Part shown: positions 36,581-45,908 of the stretch, in pieces
How the letters are laid out: each line of letters opens with the position of its first letter
How positions within the stretch are numbered: position 1 is the stretch's first letter
Source: Nitratireductor soli
GTDB lineage: Bacteria; Pseudomonadota; Alphaproteobacteria; Rhizobiales; Rhizobiaceae
Assembly: GCF_001050155.1 (NCBI RefSeq)
Contig: NZ_LFVY01000011.1
Location: 153,451-217,450 of the forward strand
Reading direction: 5' to 3'
Length of the DNA: 64,000 bases
Program-made: the position numbers and the translations under genes
The notes under the pieces: model-generated
The model's input: the letters and a program-made list of their open reading frames with translations, nothing else
What the model was told of the DNA's origin: nothing
Databases searched by the model: none

Positions 36581-36682
36581 AGCAGATCAGCATTTCACGG
36601 AAACGGTGATCTGCTCCAACGTCTTGTTTTTCCGCATTTATGCGGACGTCAGGTAATTCCACCCGGCTGCAAAATGCTGTGA
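36580..36682. repeat. Composite intergenic repeat: GAGCAGATCA hairpin plus dispersed repeat copy B
   Basis: GAGCAGATCA (36580-36589) pairs perfectly with TGATCTGCTC (36607-36616) around CATTTCACGGAAACG. Then comes TCCGCA-TTTA-TGCGGA and the CGTCAGGTAATTCCACCCGG segment shared with copies A and C. It occupies the whole gap between two convergent genes, so it may serve as a bidirectional terminator. Confidence 0.8.
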
Positions 36683-36683
36683 T

Positions 36684-38135
36684 CTACCGCTCCAGCCGGT
36701 CGATGAACCATTGGGTGAGCCGCGTCCACACGGCATCCTTCTCGCCCGCATCCTCGCAGCCATGGTCGAGATTGGGATTGTCGTTGACCTCGATGACGAA
36801 AATGCCTTCCGGCGTTTCCTTGATGTCGACGCCGTACAGCCCATCGCCGATGCAACGCGCCGCGCGCATGGCGATGTCGATCACCGCGGGCGGCGTCTCG
36901 GCCAGGGTGAAGGAGCGGAAACCGCCCTCGTCGGGACGGCCGTTGCGCTCGTGATTGACGATCTGCCAATGCTTCTTGGCCATCAGATAGTGGACGGCGA
37001 ACAGCGGCTCGCCGCCGAGCACGCCGATGCGCCAGTCAAACTCCGTCGGCAGGAATTTCTGGGCGATCAGGAGGTCGGAATCCTCCATCCATTTGTTGGC
37101 CAGCGCTTTCAGCTCGGCCAGGTTCGACGCCTTCTTGACGCCGCGCGAGAACGAGCTGTCGGGGATTTTCAGCACCAGCGGGAAGCCGAGCTGGTCCGCC
37201 GCCCGCTCCATGTCGCCCGGCCCGGCGATCATCACGGTCGGCGGCACCGGAACGCCGTGCCCGGTCAGAAGCTCGTTCAGATAGACCTTGTTGGTGCAGC
37301 GGATCATCGACAGCGGATCGTCGATGACCGGCATGCCCTCCTGCTGGGCGCGGCGGGCGAAGCGGTAGGTGTGGTTGGAGATCGCCGTCGTCTCGCGGAT
37401 GAACAGCGCGTCGAAATTGGCCAGCCGCGCCAAGTCCTTCCTGGTGATCGGCTCCACCTCGACACCCATCCGCGCCGCCACCCGCGACCAGTGTTTCAGC
37501 GAGGCGATGCTCGAAGGCGGCAGCTCCTCCTTCGGGTCGACCAGCGTGGCGAAACTGTAACGGGACGGGGCGCGTCCCTTGCCGTCGCGCCATTGGCGGC
37601 TGGTGTAAGTCTCCAGGCAGGCGGCGAAGCGCGCTTTCTCGTCTTCCATCATGCGGGCCGGCGGGCGGAAGCCGATCCGGCTGATCGTCGCCCAATTGCC
37701 GTCCTTGATGACCACTTCCAGCGCCGGGGCGCGGAACCAGTCGAACAGCAGCCGGGCGAAGCGCTCCCAGGCCTTGCTCGGCCCGATGCCGAAGAAGACG
37801 GCGACGCTGGCGGGAAACGAGCCGCCCAGGTCGGCGCGACAGCGATTGAGCGCCTGCTCGAGCTCCGGCAGCGCGTTCTCGTAGAGCTTGCGCGCCGACA
37901 GGTCGATCATCGTCTCGACCGACGGGATGACCCGGTGGCCGCGCGAACTCGCCAGCAGCGACGCATAATAGCCGCGGCTCTGGTAAGCATAGCTCGACGA
38001 GAGATTGATGATCTTCGGCCGCTGCCCGCGAAACAACGCCGGATGGGCGAGATAGTCTCTGTTGGTGATGATTTTGTGGGGTGTGGCGGCCTCGTCGAGA
38101 TCGCCTTTCCTGCCAGTCAGGATGACCCATGTCAT
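36684..38135 (-). CDS. RimK-family ATP-grasp ligase with RLAN N-terminal domain
   Basis: A 483-residue ATP-dependent carboxylate-amine ligase. The N-terminal half (about 1-200) resembles the RimK-like ATP-grasp N-terminal (RLAN) domain: SSSYAYQSRGYYASLLASSR and SRYSFATLVDPKEELPPSSI. The ATP-grasp half has KIPDSSFSRGVKKASN, LIAQKFLPTEFDWRIGVLGG, and the metal-binding GIFVIEVNDNPNLDHGCEDA. ATP-grasp proteins of this type are thought to add amino acids to peptides or proteins. It directly abuts the GNAT gene (TAA then ATG, no gap), so the two form a unit. Confidence 0.86.
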   Translation of the reverse strand: MTWVILTGRKGDLDEAATPHKIITNRDYLAHPALFRGQRPKIINLSSSYAYQSRGYYASLLASSRGHRVIPSVETMIDLSARKLYENALPELEQALNRCRADLGGSFPASVAVFFGIGPSKAWERFARLLFDWFRAPALEVVIKDGNWATISRIGFRPPARMMEDEKARFAACLETYTSRQWRDGKGRAPSRYSFATLVDPKEELPPSSIASLKHWSRVAARMGVEVEPITRKDLARLANFDALFIRETTAISNHTYRFARRAQQEGMPVIDDPLSMIRCTNKVYLNELLTGHGVPVPPTVMIAGPGDMERAADQLGFPLVLKIPDSSFSRGVKKASNLAELKALANKWMEDSDLLIAQKFLPTEFDWRIGVLGGEPLFAVHYLMAKKHWQIVNHERNGRPDEGGFRSFTLAETPPAVIDIAMRAARCIGDGLYGVDIKETPEGIFVIEVNDNPNLDHGCEDAGEKDAVWTRLTQWFIDRLER

Positions 38136-38609
38136 TTAGGGCCGCTCTCCGTGTTCAATCCCGCCCAACTGCTTTTCGTAGCGCAAGGCAGGCATTCCGT
38201 CATGATAATAATTCTCACGCCGCGCGAAGCGGCGATAGCCGTTTTTTTCATAGAGCGCTATGGCCCCGCGATTGTCCTCGCGAACCTCCAGGCGCACGGC
38301 CACGCGGCGCCGCTCGCCTGCTTCGGCCTCGACCGCGCGCAGCAGCGCGCCGGCAATGCCGCGGCCGGTCTTGTCCGGCGCCACGGCGATCGAATAGAGC
38401 CGCGCCACGCGATTGAGGCGGTTCAGGAGCACGATGGCGTAGCCTGCAACAGCCTTGTCATCCGTCGCCACCAGCGCAACCGCAGTTTGCCTGCCGATCA
38501 GGGTTTTCAGCGACCGGCGCGACAACCGGTCGCCGCTGAAGGCCGTGTTCTCGATGGCCAGTAGCGCATCGAGATCATCGGGTCTGGCGGGGCGGATCTC
38601 ACACTGCAT
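38136..38609 (-). CDS. GNAT-family N-acetyltransferase
   Basis: A 157-residue acyl-CoA-dependent transferase starting MQCEIRPARPDDLDALLAIE. Motif A is IAVAPDKTGRGIAGALLRAV (x-R/Q-x-x-G-x-G/A), and the tail LEVREDNRGAIALYEKNGYR is typical of RimI-like enzymes. An ATG 16 codons upstream is possible. It immediately precedes the ATP-grasp gene; a RimI-like/RimK-like pair suggests joint peptide or protein-terminus modification. Confidence 0.85.
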   Translation of the reverse strand: MQCEIRPARPDDLDALLAIENTAFSGDRLSRRSLKTLIGRQTAVALVATDDKAVAGYAIVLLNRLNRVARLYSIAVAPDKTGRGIAGALLRAVEAEAGERRRVAVRLEVREDNRGAIALYEKNGYRRFARRENYYHDGMPALRYEKQLGGIEHGERP

Positions 38610-38835
38610 CGACGCGCAACGGGTTCGATATCGTCTTTGCCCAGCGGTCAGCCGCATGCATGGAGGCTGATTTGCGGCAAACCTCCAGGCTTGCTAGACA
38701 CGGGGTCTTCGCAAGGCCGATGCAGGCTGGAGTTTGCAACGAACCCGAACGGGAATCGTTGCCAGTTTCGACAGGGGCGGTGTTTCGGTTCACGGGCATC
38801 GACAATCACAAACACTGCACGGAGACATCTCATCC

Positions 38836-39759
38836 ATGGAACTGCAATCAGAAAACCTCATGACCGCGGCGCAGGCGGCAATGGCCCAGGTCAGCGAATT
38901 CGCCGTATCCTACGCGTTCTCCATTCTCGGCGCCATCATCCTGATCGTTGCCGGCTTCATCATCGCCGGGACCGCCGAGCGCTGGATCTATCGCGCGCTG
39001 AGCCGTTTCCCGGCCTTCGATGCGACGCTCTGCACCTTCCTGTCGAAGCTGGCCCGCTACGCCATCCTGATCCTCGTCGGCGTCACGGTGCTGGCCCAGT
39101 TCGGCGTGCAGACGGCGAGCATCATCGCCGCGCTCGGCGCGGTCGGCCTGGCCATCGGCCTGGCGCTGCAGGGCACGCTACAGAACATCGCCGCCGGCAT
39201 CATGCTCCTGGTGCTGAAGCCGTTCCGCAGCGGCGAGTATGTGGAGGCGAGCGGGATTTCCGGAACGATCCAGACGATCGGCCTGTTCGCCACCGAGATG
39301 AAGACGGTCGACGGCCTGTACATACTGGCGCCGAACAGCACGTTGTGGAACACCTCGGTCACCAATTATTCGCGCAACCCGCGGCGGCGCAACGACCTTG
39401 TCATCGGCATCGGCTATGACGACGACATCGACCTGGCGCAGACGGTGATGCTCGAACTGGCGGTGGCGGACAGCCGCGTCCTGAAGGACCAGGAACCGGC
39501 AACCTTCGTGTCCGAGCTCGGCGACAGCGCGGTCGGCGTCACGCTGCGCTATTGGACCGAGACGCCCGATTGGTGGCAGACGCGCCTCGACCTCACCAAG
39601 GCCGCCAAGCAGGCATTCGATGCGAAGGGGATTTCGATCCCCTTCCCGCAGCGCGACGTGCACTATCTGCCGGTGGATGCCAAGAAGCCGGCGAGCACGG
39701 CCACCAAACCGGCATCCGGGGCACGCGCCAAGTCGGCTCGTCGGGCGTCGGCCGGGTAG
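38836..39759 (+). CDS. MscS-family mechanosensitive channel
   Basis: A 307-residue inner-membrane channel. Helix TM1 and TM2 (about 25-50, 72-92), then the pore helix with GALGAVGLAIGLALQG-type glycine/alanine spacing (AALGAVGLAIGLALQGTLQN), the beta-domain with FRSGEYVEASGISGTIQTIG and LAPNSTLWNTSVTNYSRNPR. The C-terminus is Lys/Ala-rich. It releases solutes on osmotic downshock. The start has GGAG 11 nt upstream. Confidence 0.92.
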   Translation: MELQSENLMTAAQAAMAQVSEFAVSYAFSILGAIILIVAGFIIAGTAERWIYRALSRFPAFDATLCTFLSKLARYAILILVGVTVLAQFGVQTASIIAALGAVGLAIGLALQGTLQNIAAGIMLLVLKPFRSGEYVEASGISGTIQTIGLFATEMKTVDGLYILAPNSTLWNTSVTNYSRNPRRRNDLVIGIGYDDDIDLAQTVMLELAVADSRVLKDQEPATFVSELGDSAVGVTLRYWTETPDWWQTRLDLTKAAKQAFDAKGISIPFPQRDVHYLPVDAKKPASTATKPASGARAKSARRASAG

Positions 39760-39970
39760 CTGGAAATGCCCGTTCCGGCCGATGGGCAGGCAGGTTGATG
39801 ACAAGATCGGGCAGTCGCGGGGCGGTGTTCTTCCCCCTCGCCATCACGCATAAGGAAAACTGAACGCCCCTGCAGGATTTATTCATTTGCGCTGATGCTT
39901 GCCTCGGTTAATCTGCCGCGAAAATCGCCCTCAGTCTGGCCGCGACCGGCGGCAATCCGCGAGAGAACCC

Positions 39971-41212
39971 ATGTCTCAGACCCGTCTTGCCCCTGCAGCA
40001 GCGCAGCCTTCGCTTCCCTGGCTGATCGTCATCTGCGGCTGTCTGATCGCAGCACTGAACTTCGGGCCACGCTCGGCAATGGGCTTCTTCCAGCTGCCGA
40101 TGCTGGCCGAGATGGGATGGGACCGCACCACGTTCGGGCTGGCCATGGCGATCCAGAACCTGTTGTGGGGCATCGGCCAGCCGATCTTCGGCGCCGTCGC
40201 CGACCGGTTCGGCACCTGGCGGGTGCTGGCCCTTTCGGCAATCCTCTACGCGTCCGGCCTGTTGATGATGGCGACGGCGAGCAATGTGGCGATGCTGCAT
40301 ATCGGCGGCGGCGTGCTGGTCGGACTTGGCGTTGCCGGCGGCTCCTTCAGCATCATCCTCGCCGCATTCGCACGCAACGTGCCGGCCGAAAAGCGCAGCT
40401 TCATCTTCGGGCTGGCGACGGCCGCCGGCTCGGCCGGCATGTTCATCTTCGCGCCCATCAGCCAGGGGCTTATCAACGCCTTCGGCTGGTCCGATTCGCT
40501 GATCTACATGAGCATCGCCATGCTCATCGTGCCGATCCTGGCGATCCCGCTGATCGGCAACGCCGCCTCCAATCGTTCGGCTCAGGCGGAGTTCCAGCAG
40601 ACCATCGGCCAGGCGCTGCGCGAGGCGCTGCGCCATCGCAGCTTCCTGCTGCTCGTCTCCGGCTTTTTCGTCTGCGGCTTCCAGGTGGCCTTCATCACCG
40701 CGCATTTCCCCGCCTATATCGGCGATATCGGCATCGATGCGCGCTACGCGGTGATCGCCCTGGCGCTGATCGGCTTCTTCAACATCATCGGCTCGCTTGC
40801 CTCGGGCTATATCGGCCAGCGCTATCCGAAGCCGGCCTTCCTCGCCCTGATCTATCTCGGCCGTTCGATCGCCGTCACCGCTTTCCTGCTGCTGCCGCAG
40901 ACCCCCACCAGCGTCGTCGTCTTCGCCATCGTCATGGGCCTGTTGTGGCTGTCGACCGTGCCGCCGACCAATGCGCTGGTGGCGATCATGTTCGGCACAA
41001 GGCATCTGGGACTGCTCGGCGGCGTGGTGTTCTTCTCGCACCAGGTCGGTTCGTTCCTCGGCGTCTGGCTGGGCGGCTATCTGTACGACCTGTTCGGCAG
41101 CTATGATTCCATCTGGTGGCTTGGCGTGCTGCTCGGCCTGTTCGCCGCCGTGGTCCATTGGCCGATCCGCGAACAGGCGGTCGAGCGGCCAGTGCTGGCG
41201 GCGGCGGAGTAG
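39971..41212 (+). CDS. MFS transporter
   Basis: 413 residues with twelve hydrophobic segments. The loop 2-3 motif GxxaDRxG is seen as GAVADRFGTWRVL, and a matching internal repeat is in GYIGQRYPKPAFL. N-terminal ALNFGPRSAMGFFQLPMLAE resembles the oxalate/monocarboxylate (OFA-like) group, but substrate is unknown. Start MSQTRLAPAAAQ chosen; an ATG 24 codons earlier lacks homologous character. Confidence 0.85.
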   Translation: MSQTRLAPAAAQPSLPWLIVICGCLIAALNFGPRSAMGFFQLPMLAEMGWDRTTFGLAMAIQNLLWGIGQPIFGAVADRFGTWRVLALSAILYASGLLMMATASNVAMLHIGGGVLVGLGVAGGSFSIILAAFARNVPAEKRSFIFGLATAAGSAGMFIFAPISQGLINAFGWSDSLIYMSIAMLIVPILAIPLIGNAASNRSAQAEFQQTIGQALREALRHRSFLLLVSGFFVCGFQVAFITAHFPAYIGDIGIDARYAVIALALIGFFNIIGSLASGYIGQRYPKPAFLALIYLGRSIAVTAFLLLPQTPTSVVVFAIVMGLLWLSTVPPTNALVAIMFGTRHLGLLGGVVFFSHQVGSFLGVWLGGYLYDLFGSYDSIWWLGVLLGLFAAVVHWPIREQAVERPVLAAAE

Positions 41213-41246
41213 CTTCTACGCTCGGCAGCACAAGATTGGTCCGGCC

Positions 41247-41987
41247 TCATTCGGCCACAGCGCGCGCGCTGCGCGCCAGGGCCGCCAGGAAGCCGGCGCG
41301 CGCGTCCGGCTCTTCGAGACCGCGCGGCTCATAGACATGGCGGTGGAAGAAGAAACCGGTCAGGCGGAACGCCTGGTCGAGCGCCTCGCCCTCGGCGGAA
41401 GCCTGCCCGCCCCCTTGCAGGAATGCCGGCAGCGGCAACAGCTTGTCGCGCCAGGGCGCGCCGGCCTCGCGGGTCACCGCGCGGCCCGATTTCGGCGAGA
41501 CATAGGCCAATTGCTCGCGGGCACCCGTCAGGGCGCATTGCGACAGGTCCAGGCCGAATCCCAGCTCGTCCAGCAGCGCCAGTTCGAAACGCACCACCAG
41601 CGCGCCGGCAAGCGCCGAATCGTCGAGATGCGCGGTGATGATCTTCAAGGTTTCGTAGAGGCCCGCATGCGGGTCGCGCTCGGGCATCAGGCGCAGATGC
41701 GCGCCGACGAGCTGGATGCCGTAGACAGCGATGGCCGATGACAGGAGGCGCGCGGCATTCAGCTCGAGCGGCTCCACCTGGAACATGCCCAGATGCTCGT
41801 CGAGCCGGGCGCGCCAGACCAGATCGACCCGGTTTCCCGGCTGCAGGAGGGGCTGCATGCGCCGCGAGCGGCCGCCCTTCACCAGCCCCAGATGGCGGCC
41901 ATGGGCAGCCGTCATCGTCTCGAGGATGACGCTCGTCTCGCCGTGCTTGCGCGCACCCAGGATAATGCCTTCGTCACGCCATTCCAT
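41247..41987 (-). CDS. recO: DNA repair protein RecO
   Basis: RecFOR-pathway mediator that anneals single strands and loads RecA. It has 246 residues with an N-terminal OB fold ([40 protein letters not shown]) and an all-helical C-terminal part ([20 protein letters not shown]). The alphaproteobacterial form lacks the full zinc-finger; only one Cys is evident here. Last gene of the acpS-lepB-rnc-era-recO cluster. Confidence 0.93.
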   Translation of the reverse strand: MEWRDEGIILGARKHGETSVILETMTAAHGRHLGLVKGGRSRRMQPLLQPGNRVDLVWRARLDEHLGMFQVEPLELNAARLLSSAIAVYGIQLVGAHLRLMPERDPHAGLYETLKIITAHLDDSALAGALVVRFELALLDELGFGLDLSQCALTGAREQLAYVSPKSGRAVTREAGAPWRDKLLPLPAFLQGGGQASAEGEALDQAFRLTGFFFHRHVYEPRGLEEPDARAGFLAALARSARAVAE

Positions 41988-42005
41988 CGGGCGACTGTCC
42001 TCCCC

Positions 42006-42947
42006 TCACTGGGGGAATTCAAGCCCCATCTCACGGTAGCGCTCGGGATCGTTGCCCCAGCCTTCGCGCACCTTGACGAACAGGAACAGATGCACGGTCT
42101 GTTCGAGGATGCCGGCAATGTCCTCGCGCGATGCCTGGCCGACGGCGCGGATGGTCGCGCCCTTGTGGCCGAGCACAAGCTTCTTCTGGCTGTCGCGCTC
42201 CACATAGACGACCTGGTCGATGCGCACGGAACCGTCCTTGCGCTCCTCCCATTTCTCCGTTTCGACATGGATTGAGTACGGCACTTCCTGGTGCAGGCGC
42301 AGGAACAGTTTTTCGCGCGTGATCTCGGCGGCGAGCTGGCGCATCGGCAGGTCGGAGATCTGGTCCTCCGGATAATACCAGGGACCGGCCGGCAGCGTCC
42401 TGGCCAGATGGTCGAGGAAATCCTTGCAGCCCGACCCGTTGAGCGCCGACAGCATGAAGGTCTGGTCGAACGCGACCTTCTCATTGGCCAGCGCCGCAAG
42501 CTCCAGCAGCGTCTCGCGCTTGACCCGGTCTATCTTGTTGAGGATCAGGATCTTCGGCTGCTTGACATCCTTCAAGCGGTCGAGGATCGCCGCGGCATCG
42601 CCCTTGATGCCGCGTTCGGCGTCGATCAGCAGCGCGATGATGTCGGCGTCCTTGGCCCCGCCCCAGGCGGTGGTGACCATGGCGCGGTCGAGACGGCGGC
42701 GCGGGTTGAAGATGCCCGGTGTGTCGATGAAGACGATCTGCGCATTGTCATGGGTGGCGATGCCGCGAATGATGGCGCGCGTCGTCTGCACCTTGTGCGT
42801 GACGATCGAGACCTTGGCGCCGACCAACTGGTTGAGCAGGGTCGACTTGCCGGCATTGGGCGCGCCGATCAGGGCAACGAAGCCCGAATGGGTCTCGACC
42901 GGGTTTTCAGCAGGCTGGTCTTCGGTAGACTGGTTGTCGTCGCTCAT
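42006..42947 (-). CDS. era: GTPase Era
   Basis: Ribosome assembly GTPase acting on 16S rRNA 3' end. G1 GAPNAGKST, G2 around TTRAIIRGIA, G3 DTPG in VFIDTPGIFN, G4 NKID in LILNKIDRVK, and the C-terminal KH domain with VYVERDSQKKLVLGHKGATI. It has 313 residues from ATG at 42947, which lies in an ATGA overlap with the rnc stop; an ATG 8 codons earlier would overlap rnc further. Confidence 0.95.
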   Translation of the reverse strand: MSDDNQSTEDQPAENPVETHSGFVALIGAPNAGKSTLLNQLVGAKVSIVTHKVQTTRAIIRGIATHDNAQIVFIDTPGIFNPRRRLDRAMVTTAWGGAKDADIIALLIDAERGIKGDAAAILDRLKDVKQPKILILNKIDRVKRETLLELAALANEKVAFDQTFMLSALNGSGCKDFLDHLARTLPAGPWYYPEDQISDLPMRQLAAEITREKLFLRLHQEVPYSIHVETEKWEERKDGSVRIDQVVYVERDSQKKLVLGHKGATIRAVGQASREDIAGILEQTVHLFLFVKVREGWGNDPERYREMGLEFPQ

Positions 42948-43663
42948 GAAGCGGCCTCGCTTTTCTGCCACACGCCTTCGCGCTCCAGCATGCTTGTCGC
43001 GGCGGCCTGCTCGGCCTCGCGCTTGGAACGCCCACTGCCATGGGCCGGCTGATAACCCTTGACGCGCACGGCGATGGAGAACACGGGATCATGATCCGGT
43101 CCCTGGCGATCTTCAACCGCATAAGCGGGAGTCACGCCGGAAACCTGGTGCGCCCATTCCTGCAGTGTCGTCTTGGGATCGCTGCGGGCCGCATCCTTGG
43201 CCTGCGCCCGCGCGCCCCAATGCCGGCGGATGAAGGCGCGTGCGGCGTCGAGCCCGCCCTGCAGGAAGATGACGGCGATCAGCGCTTCCATCACGTCGGC
43301 GCGCAGATTGACCTGCTTGCGGGCGGCGGCGGCGCGCAAATCGCTGCCGATGTGGATCAGCGGGCTGATTTCCAGCGCGTCGGCGATCTCGGCCAGCGTC
43401 TCGGCATTGACCAGCGCGTTGAGACGCACAGAAAGCTCGCCCTCGGGCGCGTCGGGAAATTGCTCGTGGAGCAATTCGGCCACCACCAGGCCGAGCACCC
43501 GGTCGCCGAGAAATTCCAGCCGCTGGTAGTCGAACCCTGTCTTGCCGCGCGCGCTGGCATGCGTCAGGGCGCGCTCGACAAGACCGCCATCGTCGAAAAC
43601 AAAGCCCGCGCGTGCGCTAACGGCTTCCAGAAGATGCTTTCCGCGCAGGCGCTTTGTGGCCAT
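42944..43663 (-). CDS. rnc: Ribonuclease III
   Basis: Double-strand-specific RNase for rRNA and mRNA processing. The signature is ERLEFLGDRVLGLVVAE in form (here QRLEFLGDRVLGLVVAELLH), with VMEALIAVIFLQGGLDAA as the second acidic site and a C-terminal dsRBD (GSGRSKREAEQAAATSMLE). The usual E in 'DVMEALI' is present. It has 239 residues from MATKRLRGKHL; a longer frame would run back into lepB, whose stop lies 15 bp upstream of this ATG. Confidence 0.94.
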   Translation of the reverse strand: MATKRLRGKHLLEAVSARAGFVFDDGGLVERALTHASARGKTGFDYQRLEFLGDRVLGLVVAELLHEQFPDAPEGELSVRLNALVNAETLAEIADALEISPLIHIGSDLRAAAARKQVNLRADVMEALIAVIFLQGGLDAARAFIRRHWGARAQAKDAARSDPKTTLQEWAHQVSGVTPAYAVEDRQGPDHDPVFSIAVRVKGYQPAHGSGRSKREAEQAAATSMLEREGVWQKSEAAS

Positions 43664-43677
43664 CAGCTCGAGCAATC

Positions 43678-44430
43678 TCAGTCGACCCAATCGAAGATGC
43701 GCGACGGGCGCACCTCGGACGGCCAGCGCCACAGTTCGAGCGGGCTTGCGCCGCCGGCGATGGAGAAGAAGATGACGTTGGCGCGGCCAACCAGGTTTTC
43801 CGCCGGCACGAAGCCAACCGAGAAACGGCTGTCGGCCGAATTGTCGCGGTTGTCCCCCATCATGAAATAATGCCCTTCGGGGACGACGAATTCGCGCGTG
43901 TTGTCGCCGATGCCGTTCGGCGTCAGGTCAAGCGTCTCGTAGGCCACGCCGTTGGGCAGCGTCTCGCGGTAGAGGTCGACCGGGCGGTCCATTTCGGTGA
44001 TGTCGGGATCGTCGATCTGGCCGACCTTCTCGCGCTCGACCGCCTCATTGTTGATGTAGAGCATGCCTTCGCGCATCTGGATCGTGTCGCCCGGCAGGCC
44101 GATCACCCGCTTGATGTAGTCGATGGACGGGTTGGGCGGGAACTTGAACACCACGACGTCGCCCCGCGCGGGTTCGCTGCCCCAGATGCGGCCGGAAAAG
44201 ATCGGCGGCGAGAACGGCAGGGAATGGCGGGAATAGCCGTAAGCCCATTTGGTGACGAACAGATAATCGCCCTCAAGCAGCGTCGGGCGCATCGAGCCGG
44301 ACGGGATCGAGAATGGCTGGAACAGGAAGGTACGGATCACCAGCGCCAGAAGCAGCGCCTGGACGATCACATTCACGGTCTCGCCCAACCCACCCGATTT
44401 TTTCGTCGATTTGTCGGCCACGCTCATCAT
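43678..44430 (-). CDS. lepB: Signal peptidase I
   Basis: Inner-membrane Ser/Lys protease that removes signal peptides. The membrane anchor at about 13-36 (VNVIVQALLLALVIRTFLFQ) is followed by box B IPSGSMRPTLLEGDYLFVTK with the catalytic Ser. Box C/D is FKFPPNPSIDYIKRVIGLPGD with the catalytic Lys in KRVIGLPGD. Box E GHYFMMGDNRDNSADSR is clear. It has 250 residues, or 249 if the second Met is used. Confidence 0.95.
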   Translation of the reverse strand: MMSVADKSTKKSGGLGETVNVIVQALLLALVIRTFLFQPFSIPSGSMRPTLLEGDYLFVTKWAYGYSRHSLPFSPPIFSGRIWGSEPARGDVVVFKFPPNPSIDYIKRVIGLPGDTIQMREGMLYINNEAVEREKVGQIDDPDITEMDRPVDLYRETLPNGVAYETLDLTPNGIGDNTREFVVPEGHYFMMGDNRDNSADSRFSVGFVPAENLVGRANVIFFSIAGGASPLELWRWPSEVRPSRIFDWVD

Positions 44431-44553
44431 ATCCTCAGTTCAAATCTTTCGGCTCGGTCTTATCGCGCCGGGCGCGTTGCGGCAATGCGGCAGCGCGGCA
44501 GGCACAGTTATTTCAGTTTCACGCGCTTGGCGCGCATCTCTGGTTTCACGCGC

Positions 44554-44955
44554 TTAGCGCGCTGGCAGGGCCTCGATGATGACGAAGGCCTGGGCGAGCG
44601 GAAAATCGTCGGTGATGGTCAGGTGAACATGCGCTTCCATGCCTTCGGGCATCATGGCGGCCAGGCGTTTGGCCGCACCGCCCGTAAGCTGCATGGTCGG
44701 CTTGCCGCCAGGCAGGTTGACGACGCCCATCTCGCGCCAGAAGACGCCACGCGAGATGCCGGTGCCGAGCGCCTTGGAACAGGCTTCCTTGGCAGCGAAG
44801 CGCTTGGCATAGGAAGCAGCCCGCTCGCTGCGCTTGTCCGACTTGGCCCGTTCCACCTCGGTGAAGACCCGCTGCGTGAAGCGGTCGCCGTAGCGCTCCA
44901 GGGTCTTGGAAACGCGGCGAATGTCGATCAGATCGCTGCCGATGCCGATGATCAT
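44554..44955 (-). CDS. acpS: Holo-[acyl-carrier-protein] synthase
   Basis: Transfers 4'-phosphopantetheine from CoA to ACP. 133 residues starting [15 protein letters not shown] with the metal-binding Asp8. The second motif [20 protein letters not shown] carries the catalytic Glu. The ATG overlaps the DUF2062 stop by one base (TGATG). The 123 bp down to lepB contain a short imperfect direct repeat (GTTTCACGCGCTTGGCGCGC, twice). Confidence 0.95.
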   Translation of the reverse strand: MIIGIGSDLIDIRRVSKTLERYGDRFTQRVFTEVERAKSDKRSERAASYAKRFAAKEACSKALGTGISRGVFWREMGVVNLPGGKPTMQLTGGAAKRLAAMMPEGMEAHVHLTITDDFPLAQAFVIIEALPAR

Positions 44956-45548
44956 CAGCTCGTCGCGGCACGCGGGCTGAGGGATTGCGCGCGGGCGCGG
45001 CGCCGGGCGCGTTCAGCCAGCCGCTTGCGGCGCTGCTCACGGAAGGTGATCGTCGCCCAACGGGTCAACACGTAGAAGATCAGTGCGAAGACCAGCCCGA
45101 CCGGCAAGGCGCCAACCGTCATCGGCTTGATCAGCGGCTGCCACAATTGAGAGAACTCCAGGTGGCGCAGCATCCGGCCGATATGCACCGGCGCGACATC
45201 CTGCTGGTTGCTGCTGTAGAGGATGAGCCGCCCCGTCTTGAGCGTCGCTCCCCAGATGAAGGGAAACGATAACGGGTTGCCGACCGCCGTGCCGATGGCC
45301 GAGGCGACGAGATTGCCGCCGATGCACCAGGCCAGAAGCGCGGCAATGAAGAAATGAAACCCGAGAAATGGCGTGAAGGATGCGAAGGCGCCGGCGGCGA
45401 CGCCGGCGGCGATGGCGTGCGGCGTCGCGGTCAGCCTGAGGGCGCGTTTGACGAAATACTGCGCCGAGCGCCAGAAGGACCGGCGCGGCCACACCATGGT
45501 GCGGGCCCGTTCCCAGACATCAGCCGGCTTTCTGCGTCGAAACAACAT
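44955..45548 (-). CDS. DUF2062 membrane protein
   Basis: A 197-residue protein with three or so hydrophobic segments ([59 protein letters not shown]). The DUF2062 hallmark P-F-L-G-F-H and [17 protein letters not shown] stretches are present. The C-terminus is basic. Coupled to acpS. Function not established; often beside acpS or Era genes in alphaproteobacteria. Confidence 0.88.
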   Translation of the reverse strand: MLFRRRKPADVWERARTMVWPRRSFWRSAQYFVKRALRLTATPHAIAAGVAAGAFASFTPFLGFHFFIAALLAWCIGGNLVASAIGTAVGNPLSFPFIWGATLKTGRLILYSSNQQDVAPVHIGRMLRHLEFSQLWQPLIKPMTVGALPVGLVFALIFYVLTRWATITFREQRRKRLAERARRRARAQSLSPRAATS

Positions 45549-45908
45549 ACGGTGACACCACGCCCCAGTAAAAACGAATCCCTGTCCAGACGGAAGGATA
45601 GACTACGCCCAGCCCCTTAACGACGCGTTCCCCACGAAGCGCCACCTTCCGGATATAGGCAGGCCGGGCCGCAATGAGCAAGGGAAGCGCCTGTCGCCCG
45701 TTGCGGAAATTCTGCTGACCGGCGGACACGGCACGCCTAGTGGTGCGATCCTGACAGATGGTACCCATCTGTCAGGACAAATCGCCCCACCAGATCAATA
45801 GCTGGTGGGCTGACTTGTCGAAACAGATGGGTACCATCTGTTTCGGTCAGACCACTAGCGCTACCTCTGGGCGGAAATGCGGCGGCAAACGGCGTCAGGT
45901 GGCTCGGC
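45549..45908. other. Intergenic region between DUF2062 and NYN-LOTUS genes
   Basis: No credible gene. It is filled from 45737 to 45858 by copy 2 of the two-hairpin repeat; the remaining ~190 bp presumably hold the DUF2062/acpS promoter on the minus strand. Confidence 0.5.
45737..45858. repeat. ~122-bp two-hairpin intergenic repeat, copy 2
   Basis: Terminal inverted repeats CTAGTGGT (45737-45744) and ACCACTAG (45851-45858) enclose two hairpins. Hairpin A is TCCTGACAGATGG / CCATCTGTCAGGA (13 bp, loop TAC) and B is GAAACAGATGG / CCATCTGTTTC (11 bp, loop GTA). A linker matching copy 1 (GATCAATAGCT.GTGGGCTGA) joins them. Stem differences from copy 1 are compensatory. The element is flanked by CGC on both sides, which might be a 3-bp target duplication. 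Confidence 0.85.

Noticed and set aside
39908..41158. 416-codon minus-strand ORF opposite the MFS gene
   Set aside because: Asp/Gly/His-rich shadow with no domain; the plus-strand product is a clear 12-helix transporter.
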